The position numbers and the translations under genes were made by a program. Below are positions 1-10,613 of a stretch of DNA of 64,000 nucleotides, in pieces. Under the pieces are notes generated by a model, which did not search any database, was not told the DNA's origin, and saw nothing but the letters and a program-made list of their open reading frames with translations. Origin of the DNA: Gordionus sp. m RMFG-2023 (lineage: Eukaryota; Nematomorpha; Gordioida; Chordodea; Parachordodidae); NCBI RefSeq assembly GCF_954871325.1, contig NC_088775.1, positions 93,243,997 through 93,307,996 on the forward strand, written 5' to 3'. Position 1 is the first letter of the stretch. Each line of letters begins with the position of its first letter.

Positions 1-701
1 AGAACTGGTAATAATATTGCTTGCAGTGTGATAACATTAGTAAAAGTGATATTAAAATAATTTATAACTTTACCTCATCTAATTCTATGGGCTGATTCCT
101 ATGTGGCCCAAAATAAAAATTCCATTATAATATATGCTTTAAAACATTATTTAGCTAATAATACGACAAGTCAAAACAAATCAAAACAATTCAAATCAAA
201 TATGGTGCACCTGGCCATTCGATTTTACAAGAGGTCGATTCAATACATAGTCAAATAGAAAGATGTTTAAGAAAACATGAAATCTATAGCCCTCTAACTT
301 TTTATAGATTAATAAGAGTTGCAAATCGCAAAAACCCATTTGAGGTGATTGAAATGACCCTAAATAATTATTTCGATTTCCATTCATCAAAAAAATTCAA
401 ATTTAACCATATACCATTCTCTAAATTAAAGTCAATAAAAATCTCAAAAACTGAACCTTTTTATTTGCAATAGAGATTATCATTTAAATCCAATAATATG
501 ATTAAAGTATTAATTTAACAGGATTCGAAAACACGTAGATCAAATTTTGACCAAGAATTAGTTACAATAAATTTTTAAAATATTAAATTGATCCAGAGAA
601 CGAATGGTAAAATTAACGATGAGACTAAAAAAGATATTAGAACAATGTTAGAGTTTATGCCCAGAGCTGATAGAGAATATATGGAAAAAATTATTAATTA
701 A
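1..701 (+). pseudogene. DUF7869-type transposon ORF, copy A (broken)
   Basis: Decayed copy of the ORF at 6552-7220. It retains the LWADS-x-V-x-QNKNS segment near 88-125 and the closing segment ending REYMEKIIN at 699-701. The middle is frameshifted near 170-200, where extra bases after ACAAGTCAAA shift the frame, and it also has the in-frame TAA seen in copy B before the last ~60 codons. The family (proteins with a W/F-x-D-x-C/V-x-x-QNKN motif and a late P-x-x-H/REYM segment) is common in invertebrate transposon-derived proteins; the DUF7869 name is my recollection of that family. The left part lies outside the window. Confidence 0.6.
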
Positions 702-1680
702 ATATTAATTTTATTTTATATTCATTTTTGTTTATTATATGAATAAAATAGAAAAGAAAAAAAAGATATAGTTAATTTATTTATTAAATTACATTAATAA
801 AATGTAAATGGAGCATTTTGAACATTAAAAAATAAATCATAAAGTGTTATATTTGTTCCACTTGCATTTTGATTTTATTAAATAAATTTTATATTTAAAT
901 TTTTTGAGCAAAGATTTTTTAGGCTAAAATTAAGTAACAAAAGATAAATTATCTCTGAAATTTTTAATTAAATTGAGCAATAAGTTTTTCCTATATTTGA
1001 TTTTAAACTTTAATGTTAATTTTCTCATTTTAAACATTCGCGTAAGTGGAGCAGTCCAATTCTAGGCCGACGTTATTAGTTTATTTTATAAAATATTAAA
1101 ATGGTAACACAACAGTTGCTAAGAAATACATTGTTTTTGCCGTTTCAAAACCATTATCAATTGAGGCAGTGTATAAATTAATTAATCTTTTATATCATTT
1201 GTAATTATTTAGACGCAATTTTTTTATATCGGCATTCTAAAATATTTAATAATCTTATTTGCATAAACGGCTTAGCCTTAGCAAATATTTTTTGTATAAG
1301 ATTAAGCTTACGCCAATAATATTTAGCTAAGGCTTAGAGTTTTTTTGGCTAAGGCTAAGCCCTAGCTGATTTATTTTGACTAAGGCTAACCCTAAAATTT
1401 CTATTTGGCTAAGACAAAATGAAATTTGGTTAAGGCTTAGCTATTTTAATTGTCTTAGGTTGAGTTTAAGCTGATTATTGTTGGCTATTGTTATGCATTA
1501 CTAACATTTATAATAATTTTATTCAGAAGGATGAAAATTGTTACATCTCACATTTAAAAATTTTCATACCATAAATCGGCTCATGCTTAGCCATAGCCTA
1601 AAATAATAGGCTTAAGCTTGGTCTTGGCCAAAATAAATCAGCTTAGGCTTAGTCTGAGCCAAAATAATACGGCTATTAAC
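702..1680. repeat. Non-coding repeat arm with GGCTAAGG-like words, copy A
   Basis: No gene seen. The stretch is closely repeated at 7221-8206, with small indels. About 1260-1680 is built from degenerate GGCTTAGCC/GGCTAAGGCTAAG words on both strands. The block around 1090-1200 also occurs inverted at about 51590-51720, which links this unit to the dispersed repeats in the right half of the window. Confidence 0.65.
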
Positions 1681-1815
1681 TTAACTTTGCTTCTCAGGTA
1701 TGTTTATTATACGATTAACGCCTTTACAATTTTAAAAGGGGCCGGCCGAATCGTGATCGATTTGACGTGGAATGGCCCATATATAAATTTAGCCATTAAG
1801 TTTTTTTAATAATTG
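1681..1815 (+). promoter_or_regulatory. Conserved GC-rich block with TATA box, possible element promoter
   Basis: A ~135 bp block containing GGGGCCGGCCGAATCGTGAT followed by GGCCCATATATAAATTT is almost identical to 8207-8340, while the sequence on either side has drifted more. CATATATAAAT fits a TATA box. The role as promoter is inference from the TATA word and the unusual conservation in AT-rich surroundings. Confidence 0.35.
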
Positions 1816-1929
1816 ACGTATAATAATTTTCTTCGGTGGTTGTATATCCCTTGCTTCTTTTGCGAGCATCCCATGGTATCGATCAATAAACATTTGGTTG
1901 GGGGCTAAGCCAAAAAGTTATCTCGCCAC

Positions 1930-2349
1930 TTAGGGAAAAATTTGGCTAAATCTATAAATGCAATAAGGGAAATATTTAGCTTTTGACAAAATTTTTATGA
2001 TTTCTAAACATTTATTTTTGTTAATTTCTCCAAACATTTAAATGCATTATATTTTTCAGAGACATACAGAGAAAACGATTTTCTAGGGCCTCTAACTAAT
2101 TTCCCCAAGGAATTTTTTTTATTGGCCCAAACCTAGAATCCTAATTTTAAGCAGGGCATAATTTATTTTTAAAATTTTAAAATATTTTGGCTGTATTTAG
2201 TAAATTATTTCACAGGGGAAATTTTGTAGCTAATTAAATAAAACAAAGGCTATAAAATTTGGCCTGGCATTATAAATTGAATTAATACGCATTCGTTAAT
2301 AATTTAATTCATGTTTTTTTGTCACCAGATTATCATAATAATTTTAATG
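1930..2349. repeat. Block X, first copy (duplicated at 3275-3690)
   Basis: Begins near TTTGGCTAAATCTATAAATGC and runs to the TTGTCACCAGATTAT word. Nearly the same sequence restarts at 3275 and also occurs at 8455-8870. The two copies here flank an inverted insert (2350-3274), so the insert split or duplicated this block. Confidence 0.6.
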
Positions 2350-2432
2350 TTTAAAAATTTGAATCGAACACAAATACCAAATTTTATTATTCTAAATACA
2401 AAAAATATAATACTAAAAAAAATATATGAATC

Positions 2433-2725
2433 TTTCTTTCTTTCTTTCTTTCAAGGCAAACTTATAAATTCATAAAAGTCCGGTAACAACTCCGGTCCTC
2501 AAAAAAGATCTGTCCTTAGACCTTCTAAATATGATCCATTTTTATTTTAGTCGCTTTATCAATTTTATAAATTATTACCCCGTATCAGAACCACCCATTT
2601 GGCTTCAGAAGAAGAAGAAAAATATTGTCCTTGTGGATTGGGACCCAGATAGATGTTTGAAAAGTGATTTCTCACTCAAGGTCTATAGCAACTGAGCCAT
2701 AGGCGTTACTAGGAAATTACGACGC
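2433..2725 (-). mobile_element. tRNA-derived SINE, copy 1
   Basis: On the minus strand the body carries TATGGCTCAGTTGCTATAGA, a good Pol III A box, then CTGGGTCCCAATCC about 45 bp later as a degenerate B box, then a ~200 bp unrelated body, and it ends in a GAAA tail (read as TTTC at 2433-2452). The same element lies in plus orientation at 36842-37070. The tRNA-like head, internal promoter boxes and simple tail are the definition of a SINE; the mobilising LINE is not identified. Confidence 0.65.
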
Positions 2726-3028
2726 TATCTAATATTTTAATAAAACAGATAATTAAAATAAAAAATCAATATGGTTCAAAAGCTATACATCACCATAAAT
2801 ATAGTGTTGAAAAAAAAATTAAGTAAAAAAAAGGGGTGGGGGCTGAGGGAGGGGATGGGACAGGCTTAAATGCCATTTATGATTTTATATACCGTATGAA
2901 TGTGTTAAAACCTTGTATGTTTTCTTTTTTAAATTATTAAATTAACTTTCAACGTATATGTCCCTTTGGAGGTGCTTAGACTTGAGCAGGAATTTATTTT
3001 GAGATCATTTTAAGAAAATAAGATTGGT
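2726..3028. repeat. Inverted copy of the SINE-flanking unit
   Basis: No gene. It is the reverse complement of about 36535-36840, the sequence just upstream of the second SINE, including the purine-rich GGGGTGGGGGCTGAGGGAGG stretch (read as pyrimidines at 36690-36720). Confidence 0.6.
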
Positions 3029-3272
3029 CTTATAGAAATGCAATTTATAAAAAGTATCTTAATTGAGTGTTTTTATTTATTGCTTTGAGCAGTAATTTAT
3101 GCAAAGCCAGATTAAATATTTTGATGTATAAAAAGGGTGAGGAGGGGGAATATTGTAATAATATAAGCACTAGATCATTGCAGATAAGTACCCGATCTGA
3201 CAAAACCGGATAGTTCGACAGCCGGGTCTATTATCTTATAATAAAATGTTGGTTTGAACGAATCAAACTATT
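3029..3272 (+). repeat. Long inverted-repeat arm, left
   Basis: Starts CTTATAGAAATGCAATTTAT and ends at CGAATCAAACTATTTA. Its reverse complement is found at 4650-4905, roughly nine bases in ten alike by eye over ~245 bp. The pair brackets block X and the ~180 bp satellite, so 3029-4905 has the shape of a terminal-inverted-repeat or foldback element with no coding capacity. Confidence 0.6.
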
Positions 3273-3274
3273 TA

Positions 3275-3690
3275 CAAAATTGGCTAAGTTTATAAATTCA
3301 ATAAGGGAAATATTTAGCTTTTGACAAAATTTTTATGATTTCTAAACATTTATTTTTGTTAATTTCTCCAAACATTTAAATGCATTATATTTTTCAGAGA
3401 CATGCAGAGAAAACGATTTTCTAGGGCCTCTAACTAATTTCCCCAAAGAATTTTTTTTATTGGCTAAAACCTAGAATCCTAATTTTAAGCCGGGCATAAT
3501 TTAATTTTAAAATTTTAAAAAATTTTAGCTGTATTTTGTAAATTATTTCACAGGGGAATTTTATAGCTAATTAAATAAAACAATGGCCATAAAATTTGGC
3601 CTGGCATTTATAAATTGAATTAATACGCATTCGTTAATAATTTAATTGCATGTTTTTGTGTCACCAGATTATTATAATAATCTTATGTTT
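3275..3690. repeat. Block X, second copy
   Basis: Repeat of 1930-2349, running directly into the satellite array. No gene. Confidence 0.55.
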
Positions 3691-4600
3691 AAAAATTAGA
3701 TTTACGGTTAAAAAATATTGATTGGGACAGTCCTAATTTTATTTTTATAATATGACAAATTTTTGGCCATAAAATTTGGCCTGGCATTTATAAATTGAAT
3801 TTATACGCATTCGTTAATAATTTAATTCATGTTTTTTTGTCACCAGATTATTATAATAATCTTATGTATAAAAATTAGATTTACGGTTAAAAAATATTGA
3901 TTGGGACAGTCCTAATTTTATTTTTATAATATGACAAATTTTTGGCCATAAAATTTGGCCTAACATTTATAAATTAAATTAATACGTTTTCGTTAATAAT
4001 TTAATTGCATGTTTTTTTGTCACCAGATTATTATAATAATTTTAATGTTTAAAAATTAGATGTATACGGTTAAAAAAAATTGATTGGGACAGTCCTAATT
4101 TTATTTTTATAATATGACAAATTTTTGGCCATAAAATTTGCCCTAGCATTTATAAATTAAATTAATACGTTTTCGTTAATAATTTAATTGCATGTTTTTT
4201 TGTCACCAGATTATTATAATAATTTTAATGTTTAAAAATTAGATGTATACGGTTAAAAAAAATTGATTGGGACAGTCCTAATTTTATTTTTATAATATGA
4301 CAAATTTTTGGACATAAAATTTGGCCTGGCATTTATAAATTAAATTAATACGCATTCGTTAATAATTTAATTGCATGTTTTTTTGTCACCAGATTATTAT
4401 AATAATTTTAATGTTTAAAAATTTGATGTATACGGTTAAAAAAAATTGATTGGGACAGTCCTTAATTTTTATTATTATTAATATGACAAGTTTTTGGCTA
4501 TAAAATTTGGCCTGGCATTTATAAATTGAATTAATAGGCATTCGTTAATAATTTAATTGCATGTTTTTTTGTCACCAGATTATTATAAAAAAAATTAATT
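3585..4600 (+). repeat. ~180 bp satellite, six tandem copies
   Basis: The word GGCCATAAAATTTGGCCTGG (with variants) recurs at about 3585, 3765, 3944, 4127, 4310 and 4496, a period of 179-186 bp. Each unit also carries TTGTCACCAGATTATTATAA and GATTGGGACAGTCCT. Related arrays lie at 8760-9250 and 32949-33390. Confidence 0.8.
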
Positions 4601-4649
4601 TTTTTATAACGAAAAATTTGAATCGAACACAAATACCAAATTTTATTAT

Positions 4650-4905
4650 TCTAATGTTAAATAGTTTGATTCGCTCAAACCAAAATTTTATTATAAGATA
4701 ATGAACCCGGCTGTCGAGCTATCCGGTGTTGTGAGATCGGTTACTTATCTGCAATGATCTAGTGGTTATATAATTACAATATTCCCCCTCCCCACCCTTT
4801 TTATACAACAAAATATTTAACTTGGCTTTGCATAAATTACTGCTCAAAGCATAAAATAAAAATAAGCAATTAGGATACTTTTTATAAATTGCATTTCTAT
4901 AAGAA
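4650..4905 (-). repeat. Long inverted-repeat arm, right
   Basis: Partner of 3029-3272. The same arm, in this orientation and without a left partner, occurs at 9318-9557 and 33455-33680. It contains the GC-rich core ACCCGGCTGTCGAGCTATCC, which is well kept in all four copies. Confidence 0.6.
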
Positions 4906-4938
4906 AAAAAAATATTTTTTTACCGAATTTTTTTTTTA

Positions 4939-5298
<360 letters not shown>

Positions 5299-5590
5299 AT
5301 TCATATAATTTTTTTAGTATTATATTTTTGTGTATATCTTATTTTATATATTACTTTTTTAGAGGAGCTACCTTATTTGATTTTATGATTCAGTTTGTCA
5401 AAAAAAAATAGCGACTATACTTTTAAATTGAATATTTGTATTATTTTTTATGGTAAAACGTAAATTTATTTTTTAAAAAATATAACAAAAAAGAATTAAA
5501 AGACCAGCCATGAGACCTTTTAATTTAAAACTAAGGGTTGAACTGGTCTTTTATTTGGGTACCGTAACCTGGTCCACGTGTTTTTTCCGT
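5299..5590. repeat. Shared flank of the repeat unit, copy A
   Basis: No gene. Matches 9619-9900 and 37071-37345. The match stops at CCTGGTCCACGTG near 5580, where a hAT fragment begins. Confidence 0.6.
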
Positions 5591-6515
5591 TCAAATTGAT
5601 TTTCTTTTCTTAAATTGTTACATTGCTGCTGGGCTTCATAATTTTGTAAGCAAATTCAAGTAACAAATGTAGCACAATATATTTTTTTCCGCCAAGTAAC
5701 AAGCATTGGAACTTCATATCATACGTAATAAAAAAAAATTTAAATTTAGTATAAGGAAAAACAAAGACTGATTATTTTAGAATTTAATATTAAATTATTA
5801 ACCATTACTTACAAGAACCAAGTCTAACAAAAGCATAAGTACATTACTCAAATTTTAAAAAATGATTGCAACATCACTTGATATAGTTGGATTTTTTGAC
5901 CTAAAGCGCCAAAATATTCTGGATAATGAACTAATAGAAAACTTTATCAAATCTAATAACAACACTTTTTCTTTATATAACGATTTTCCAAAGTTAAAAT
6001 TACTCTTTATTAAATATAATGTTGTTCTAACATCAAGTGCTCCCGTAGAGCGCTTGTCTAGGTAAGCTCATTTTTGGAGATAAACGAGCATGTCTCCTAT
6101 ATAATAACTTTGAAATTAATTTGTTGTTAAAAGCAAATAAACATTTATTAGATTCTAATTTTTATGAAAAATAAATGTCTTTTTTTCAATGCAAATATAT
6201 ATTTTTATATTCGATGTAAATATTCAATTTTAATAAATAAATTGTATATTATTTTAAATAACTGATTAAACTTTGTTTATCCCAATTTTTTTTATATTAA
6301 ATAAATGCATTCAATAAATAAATAATGCGCATATGAATGATGTATAAAGTAAGTAACTAGTTACTTTTGAAAATAACTGTAATTAATAACTAGTTACTTT
6401 TGTAAAAATGTAACTAGTAACTGTAACTAGTTATGTTTTTGCCAATGTAACTAGTAACTGTAACTAGTTATGTTTCAAAATTAACTTTTAACATCACTAG
6501 TATTGTGCTATTTGG
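5591..6515 (+). pseudogene. hAT transposase C-terminal fragment with right terminus
   Basis: The frame at 5862-6065 encodes ...FPKLKLLFIKYNVVLTSSAPVERL, the start of the hAT dimerisation domain (family pattern F-P-x-L-x-x-L-F-x-K-Y-N...SSAP-x-ERL-F). A TAG follows at 6063-6065. Recognisable continuation (LIFGDKRACL, then NNFEINLLLKANKHLL) follows to about 6172, so at least one stop and small indels break it. The rest of the transposase is missing on the left. Downstream, 6345-6515 holds repeated GTAACTAGTTAC palindromes and ends TTTTAACATCACTA, a typical hAT subterminal and terminal region. Confidence 0.75.
6345..6515. repeat. hAT subterminal GTAACTAGTTAC palindrome cluster
   Basis: At least six AACTAGTTA(C) or GTAACTAGTAAC words in 170 bp. 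Such clustered short motifs next to a terminal inverted repeat are transposase-binding sites in known hAT elements; binding here is inference. Confidence 0.6.
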
Positions 6516-6551
6516 CATCAAGAAAATTGGAAGAACTGGTAATGCTATTTC

Positions 6552-7220
6552 TTGCAGTGTGATAACATTAGTAGATGTATATTAAAAAAATTTCCAACTA
6601 TCCCTCATCTAATTCTATGGGCTGATTCCTGTGTGGTCCAAAATAAAAATTCCATTATAATTTATGCCTTAAAACATTATTTAGCTAATAATACGACAAG
6701 TCAAATCAAATCAATTCAAATCAAATATGGTGCACCTGGCCATTCGATTTTACAGGAGGTCGATTCAATACATAGTCAAATTGAAAGATGTTTAAGAAAA
6801 CATGAAATCCATAGCCCTCTAACTTTTTATGGATTAATAAGAGTTGCAAATCGCAAAAACTCATATGAGGTGATTGAAATGACCCCAAATAATTATTTCG
6901 ATTTCCATTCTTCATCAAAAAAATTCAAAGTTAACCATATACTATTCACTAATCAAAAAATCTCACAAACTCAACCTTTTTATTTGCAATATAGATTATC
7001 ATTTAAATCCAATAATATGATTAAAGTATCAATTTAACAGGATTCGAAAACACTTAGATTAAATTTTGATCAAGAATTAGTTACAATAAAATTTTCAAAT
7101 ATTAAATTGATCCCGAGAACGAATGGTAAAATTAACGATGAGACTAAAAAAGATATTAGAACAATGTTAGAGTTTATACCCAGAGCTGATAGAGAATATA
7201 TGGAAAAAATTATTAATTAA
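6552..7220 (+). pseudogene. DUF7869-type transposon ORF, copy B
   Basis: 161 codons are open from 6552 to 7034, then a TAA, then a further ~60 codons in the same frame to the TAA at 7218-7220. Visible motifs are LILWADSCVVQNKNSIIIYA (residues ~20-40), then YGAPGHSILQEVDSIHSQIE (residues ~59-78), and a closing segment with IPRTNGKIN and FIPRADREYMEKIIN. In the wider family the first motif reads W/F-S-D-x-C-x-GQNKN and the second GH-x-x-x-E-x-D-x-H, which suggests an RNase H-like transposase fold. The TAA is present in copy A too, so it predates the split, or the CAG following it is an acceptor. The N-terminal part is absent: a hAT fragment abuts on the left. Family assignment is from memory of motif shape. 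Confidence 0.6.
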
Positions 7221-8206
7221 ATATTAATTTTATTTTACATTCATTTTTATTTATTGTATGAATAAAATAGAAAAGAAAAAAAAGATATAGTTAATTTATT
7301 TATTAAATTACATTAATAAAATGTAAATGGAGGTTTATGAACATTAAAAAATAAATCATAAAGTGTTATATTTGTTCCACTTGCATTTTGATTTTATTAA
7401 ATAAATTTTATATTTAAATTTTTTAAACAAAAATTTTTAAGGCTATAAATAAGTAACAAAATGATAAATTATCTCTGATATTTTTAATCAAATTGAGCAA
7501 TAAGTTTTTCCAATATTTGATTTTAAACTTTAATGTTGATTTTCTCATTTTAAACATTCGCGCAAGTGGAGCAGTCCAATTCTAGGCCGACGTTATTAGT
7601 TTATTTTATAAAATAGTGTCTAAAATGGTAACACAACATTATATTAGTTTCATGACCTTTTGTCAATGTAGGTTGCTAAGAAATACATTGTTTTAGCGGT
7701 TTTTAAAAACCATTATCAATTGAGGCAGTGTATAAATTAATTAACCTTTTTTATCATTTGTTATTTAGACGCAATCCGCATTCTAAAATATTTAATAATC
7801 TCCATAAACGGCACCTTAGCCAATATTTTTTGTATTAGGTTTACTCCAATAATATTTAGCTAAGATCTAAAGCTTTTTTGGCTAAGGCTAAGCCCTAGCT
7901 GATTTATTTTGACTAAGATTAACCCTAAGATGAAATTTGGTTAAACTTATCTGAAGCTGATTTAAATTGTCCTAGGTTGAGTATAAGCTGATTATTGTTG
8001 GCTATTGTTATGCATCTAACATTTATAATAATTTTATTCAGAAGGATGAAAATTGTCACATCTCACATTTAAACATTTTCATACCATAAATCGGCTCATG
8101 GCTAGCCATAACCTAAAATAATAGGCTTAAGCTTGGTCTTGGCCAAAATAAATCAGCTTAGACTTGGTCTGAGCCAAAATAATACGGCTATTACTTAACT
8201 TTGCTT
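7221..8206. repeat. Non-coding repeat arm, copy B
   Basis: Counterpart of 702-1680, with the same GGCTAAGG-like words at about 7805-7990. No gene seen. Confidence 0.6.
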
Positions 8207-8340
8207 CTCAGGTATGTTTATTATACGATTAACGCCTTTACAATTTTAAAAGGGGCCGGCCGAATCGTGATCGATTTGACGTGGAATGGCCCATATATAA
8301 ATTTTGCCATTAAGTTTTTTTAATAAATGACGTATAATAA
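8207..8340 (+). promoter_or_regulatory. Conserved GC-rich TATA block, copy B
   Basis: Near-identical to 1681-1815, including GGCCGGCCGAATCGTGATCG and CATATATAAATTT. Same inference as for copy A. Confidence 0.35.
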
Positions 8341-8759
8341 TTTTCTTAAATGGTTGTATATCCCTTGCTTCTTTCTGTGAGCATCCTATATTATCGATCA
8401 ATAAATATTTGGTGGGGGGCTAAGCCAAAAAGTTATCTCGCCACTTAGCGAAAAATTTGGTTAAGTCTATAAATGCAATAAGCGAAATATTTAGCTTTTG
8501 ACAAAATTTTTATGATTTCTAAACATTTATTTTCGTTAATTTCTCCAAACATTAATGCATTATATTTTTCAGAGACATGCAGAGAAAACGATTTTCTAGG
8601 GCCTCTAACTAATTTCCCCAAGGAATTTTTTTTATTGGCTAAAACCTAGAATCCTAATTTTAAGCCGGGCATAATTTTTTTTAAAATTTTAAAATATTTT
8701 GGCTGCATTTTGTAAATTATTTCACAGGGAAAATTTTATAGCTAATTAAATAAAACAAT
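8341..8759. repeat. Block X, copy B
   Basis: Matches 1816-2230 and 3275-3584. No gene. The left edge of the long B/C duplication lies near 8670. Confidence 0.55.
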
Positions 8760-9250
8760 GGCCATAAAATTTGGCCTGGCATTTATAAATTGAATTAATA
8801 CGCATTCGTTAATAATCTAATTGCATGTTTTTTGTCACCAGATTATTATAATATCTTATGTTTAAAAATTCGATTTATGGTTAAAAAAAATTGATTGGGA
8901 CAGTCCTAATTTTTTTTTATTAATATGACAAATTTTTGGCCATAAAGTTTGGCCTGGCATTTATAAATTGAATTAATACGCATTCTTTAATAAATTAATT
9001 GCATGTTTTTTTGTCACCAGATTATTATAATAATCTTATGTTTAAAAACTAGATTTACGGTTAAAAAATAGATTGGGACAGTCCTAATTTTATTTTTATA
9101 ATATGACAAATTTTTGGCCATAAAATTTGGCCTGACATTTATAAATTGAATTAATACTCATTCGTTAATAATTTAATTGCATGTTTTGTTGTCACCAGAT
9201 TATTATAATATATTTAATGTTTAAAAATTTGATCTATGGTTAAAAAAAAA
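8760..9250 (+). repeat. ~180 bp satellite, about three copies
   Basis: GGCCATAAA words at 8760, 8939 and 9116 (period 177-179). Same unit as 3585-4600. Confidence 0.8.
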
Positions 9251-9317
9251 TTAATTTTTTTTTCAACGAAAAATTTGAATCGAATACAAATACCATAATT
9301 TATTATTCTAATGTAAA

Positions 9318-9557
9318 TAGTTTTATTCGTTCAAACCAACATTTATTATAAGATAATGTACCCGGCTGTCGAACTATCCGGTTTTGTCAGATCGGTTACT
9401 TATCTGCAATGATATAGTCCTTATATTTTTACAATATTCCCCCTTCTCACCCTATTTATACAACAAAATATTAAATCGTCTTTGCATAAATTACTGCTCA
9501 AAGCAATAAATAAAAACACGCAATTAAGATACATTTTATAAATTGCATTTCTATAAG
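9318..9557 (-). repeat. Long arm, copy B
   Basis: Same sequence and orientation as 4650-4905. No inverted partner is present on the left in this copy. Confidence 0.55.
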
Positions 9558-9577
9558 AAAAAAAAAAATTTTTTTAA

Positions 9578-9618
9578 AGAAAGAAAGTTGAAAGAAAGAA
9601 AGAAAGTAAGAAAGAAAG
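9578..9618 (+). repeat. (GAAA)n, short
   Basis: Interrupted GAAA tract followed by the same GATTCATATAATTTT flank as at 5298 and 37070. Confidence 0.8.
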
Positions 9619-10444
9619 ATTCATATAATTTTTTTAGTATTATTTTTTTGTGTATATTTTATTTTTTATATTACTTTTTTAGAGGAGCTACCTTATTTGT
9701 TTTTATGATTCAGTTTGTCAAAAAAAAATAACTACTTTTAAATTGAATATTTGTTTATTTATTATGGGAAAATGTAAATTTATTTTTTTAAAAATATAAC
9801 TAAAAATAATTAAAAGACCAGCTATGAGGCCTTTTAATTTAAAACTACGGGTTGAACTGGTCTTTTATTTGAGTACCGTAACCTGGTCCGCGTGTTTCGT
9901 CCCGGTTTGTGCCGAAGACAGGACCGTGGGCCTTCACTAATCGTATCGCGTCTTTAAAAATATTTTTTATCACAAAAATTTGTTCTAAACACTTTAAACG
10001 AGAAGTGATCATATATATATATTTATATATGAAAAGTCAAAAATAGGAATATATTATTCCCTTTGTAAAATTGAATCGTTCTTTCAGTGACATCTCTTTC
10101 TATATTCTAAGAAATATTTATGATTATTTTTTGATATTATTTATAAAAATTACAAAAAAAAACTAATATACATTAGTTGGCATAAAATAAATGTTTTATT
10201 AACTAATTATATATTTACTAACAAACAATATTTTGTATTATTTATAATATTTTTTATTAACTATTCATTAAGGCAGACATTTTATTCAAAACTATTTAAG
10301 AAGACATAATATTTTTTCAAAATTTATTAAAAGGAAAATTCTGTTTTTCTCAAGAAGGTAAAGAAAAAGAAATTATATATTATTTATAGCGGAGGCCCCG
10401 TATAGGTCTTAATTTTAAATCGGACCCATATTATATATATATAT
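9619..10444. repeat. Tandem segment B, left part
   Basis: No gene. Matches 37071-37902 in copy C, with small indels. It includes a GC-richer patch (CGTGTTTCGTCCC... GGACCGTGGGCCTTCACTAA). Confidence 0.6.
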
Positions 10445-10613
10445 CAGAGTTGTTAAAGGATCTAGATACAATTATTTATATCCTGTATCTAGATATAAAA
10501 ATGTGATTTCTGTATCTAGATAGATTTTTGATTAAAATATCTGTATCTAGATATCATTTTATATGATGTATCTATATCTAGATCCATTTAAAAAGTATCT
10601 TTTAACAACTCAG
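10445..10613. mobile_element. hAT MITE, (GTATCTAGA) family, copy in B
   Basis: Starts CAGAGTTGTTAAAGGATC and ends TTTTAACAACTCAG, with flanks ATATATAT and ATATTTAT (7 of 8 alike). The interior is made of GTATCTAGATA words. The family also occurs at 37903-38049, 55168-55341 and 56440-56850; the 8 bp flank duplications place it with hAT elements. Confidence 0.8.

Noticed and set aside
3585-4600. CRISPR-like spaced repeats (also 19791-20938, 23750-24125, 57675-58085)
   Set aside because: Whole units including the 'spacers' repeat, unit sizes are 70-240 bp, and the context is animal DNA.
3029-4905. Polinton-like element suggested by long inverted arms
   Set aside because: Only ~1.9 kb between arms, with no polymerase, integrase or capsid gene; the interior is satellite.
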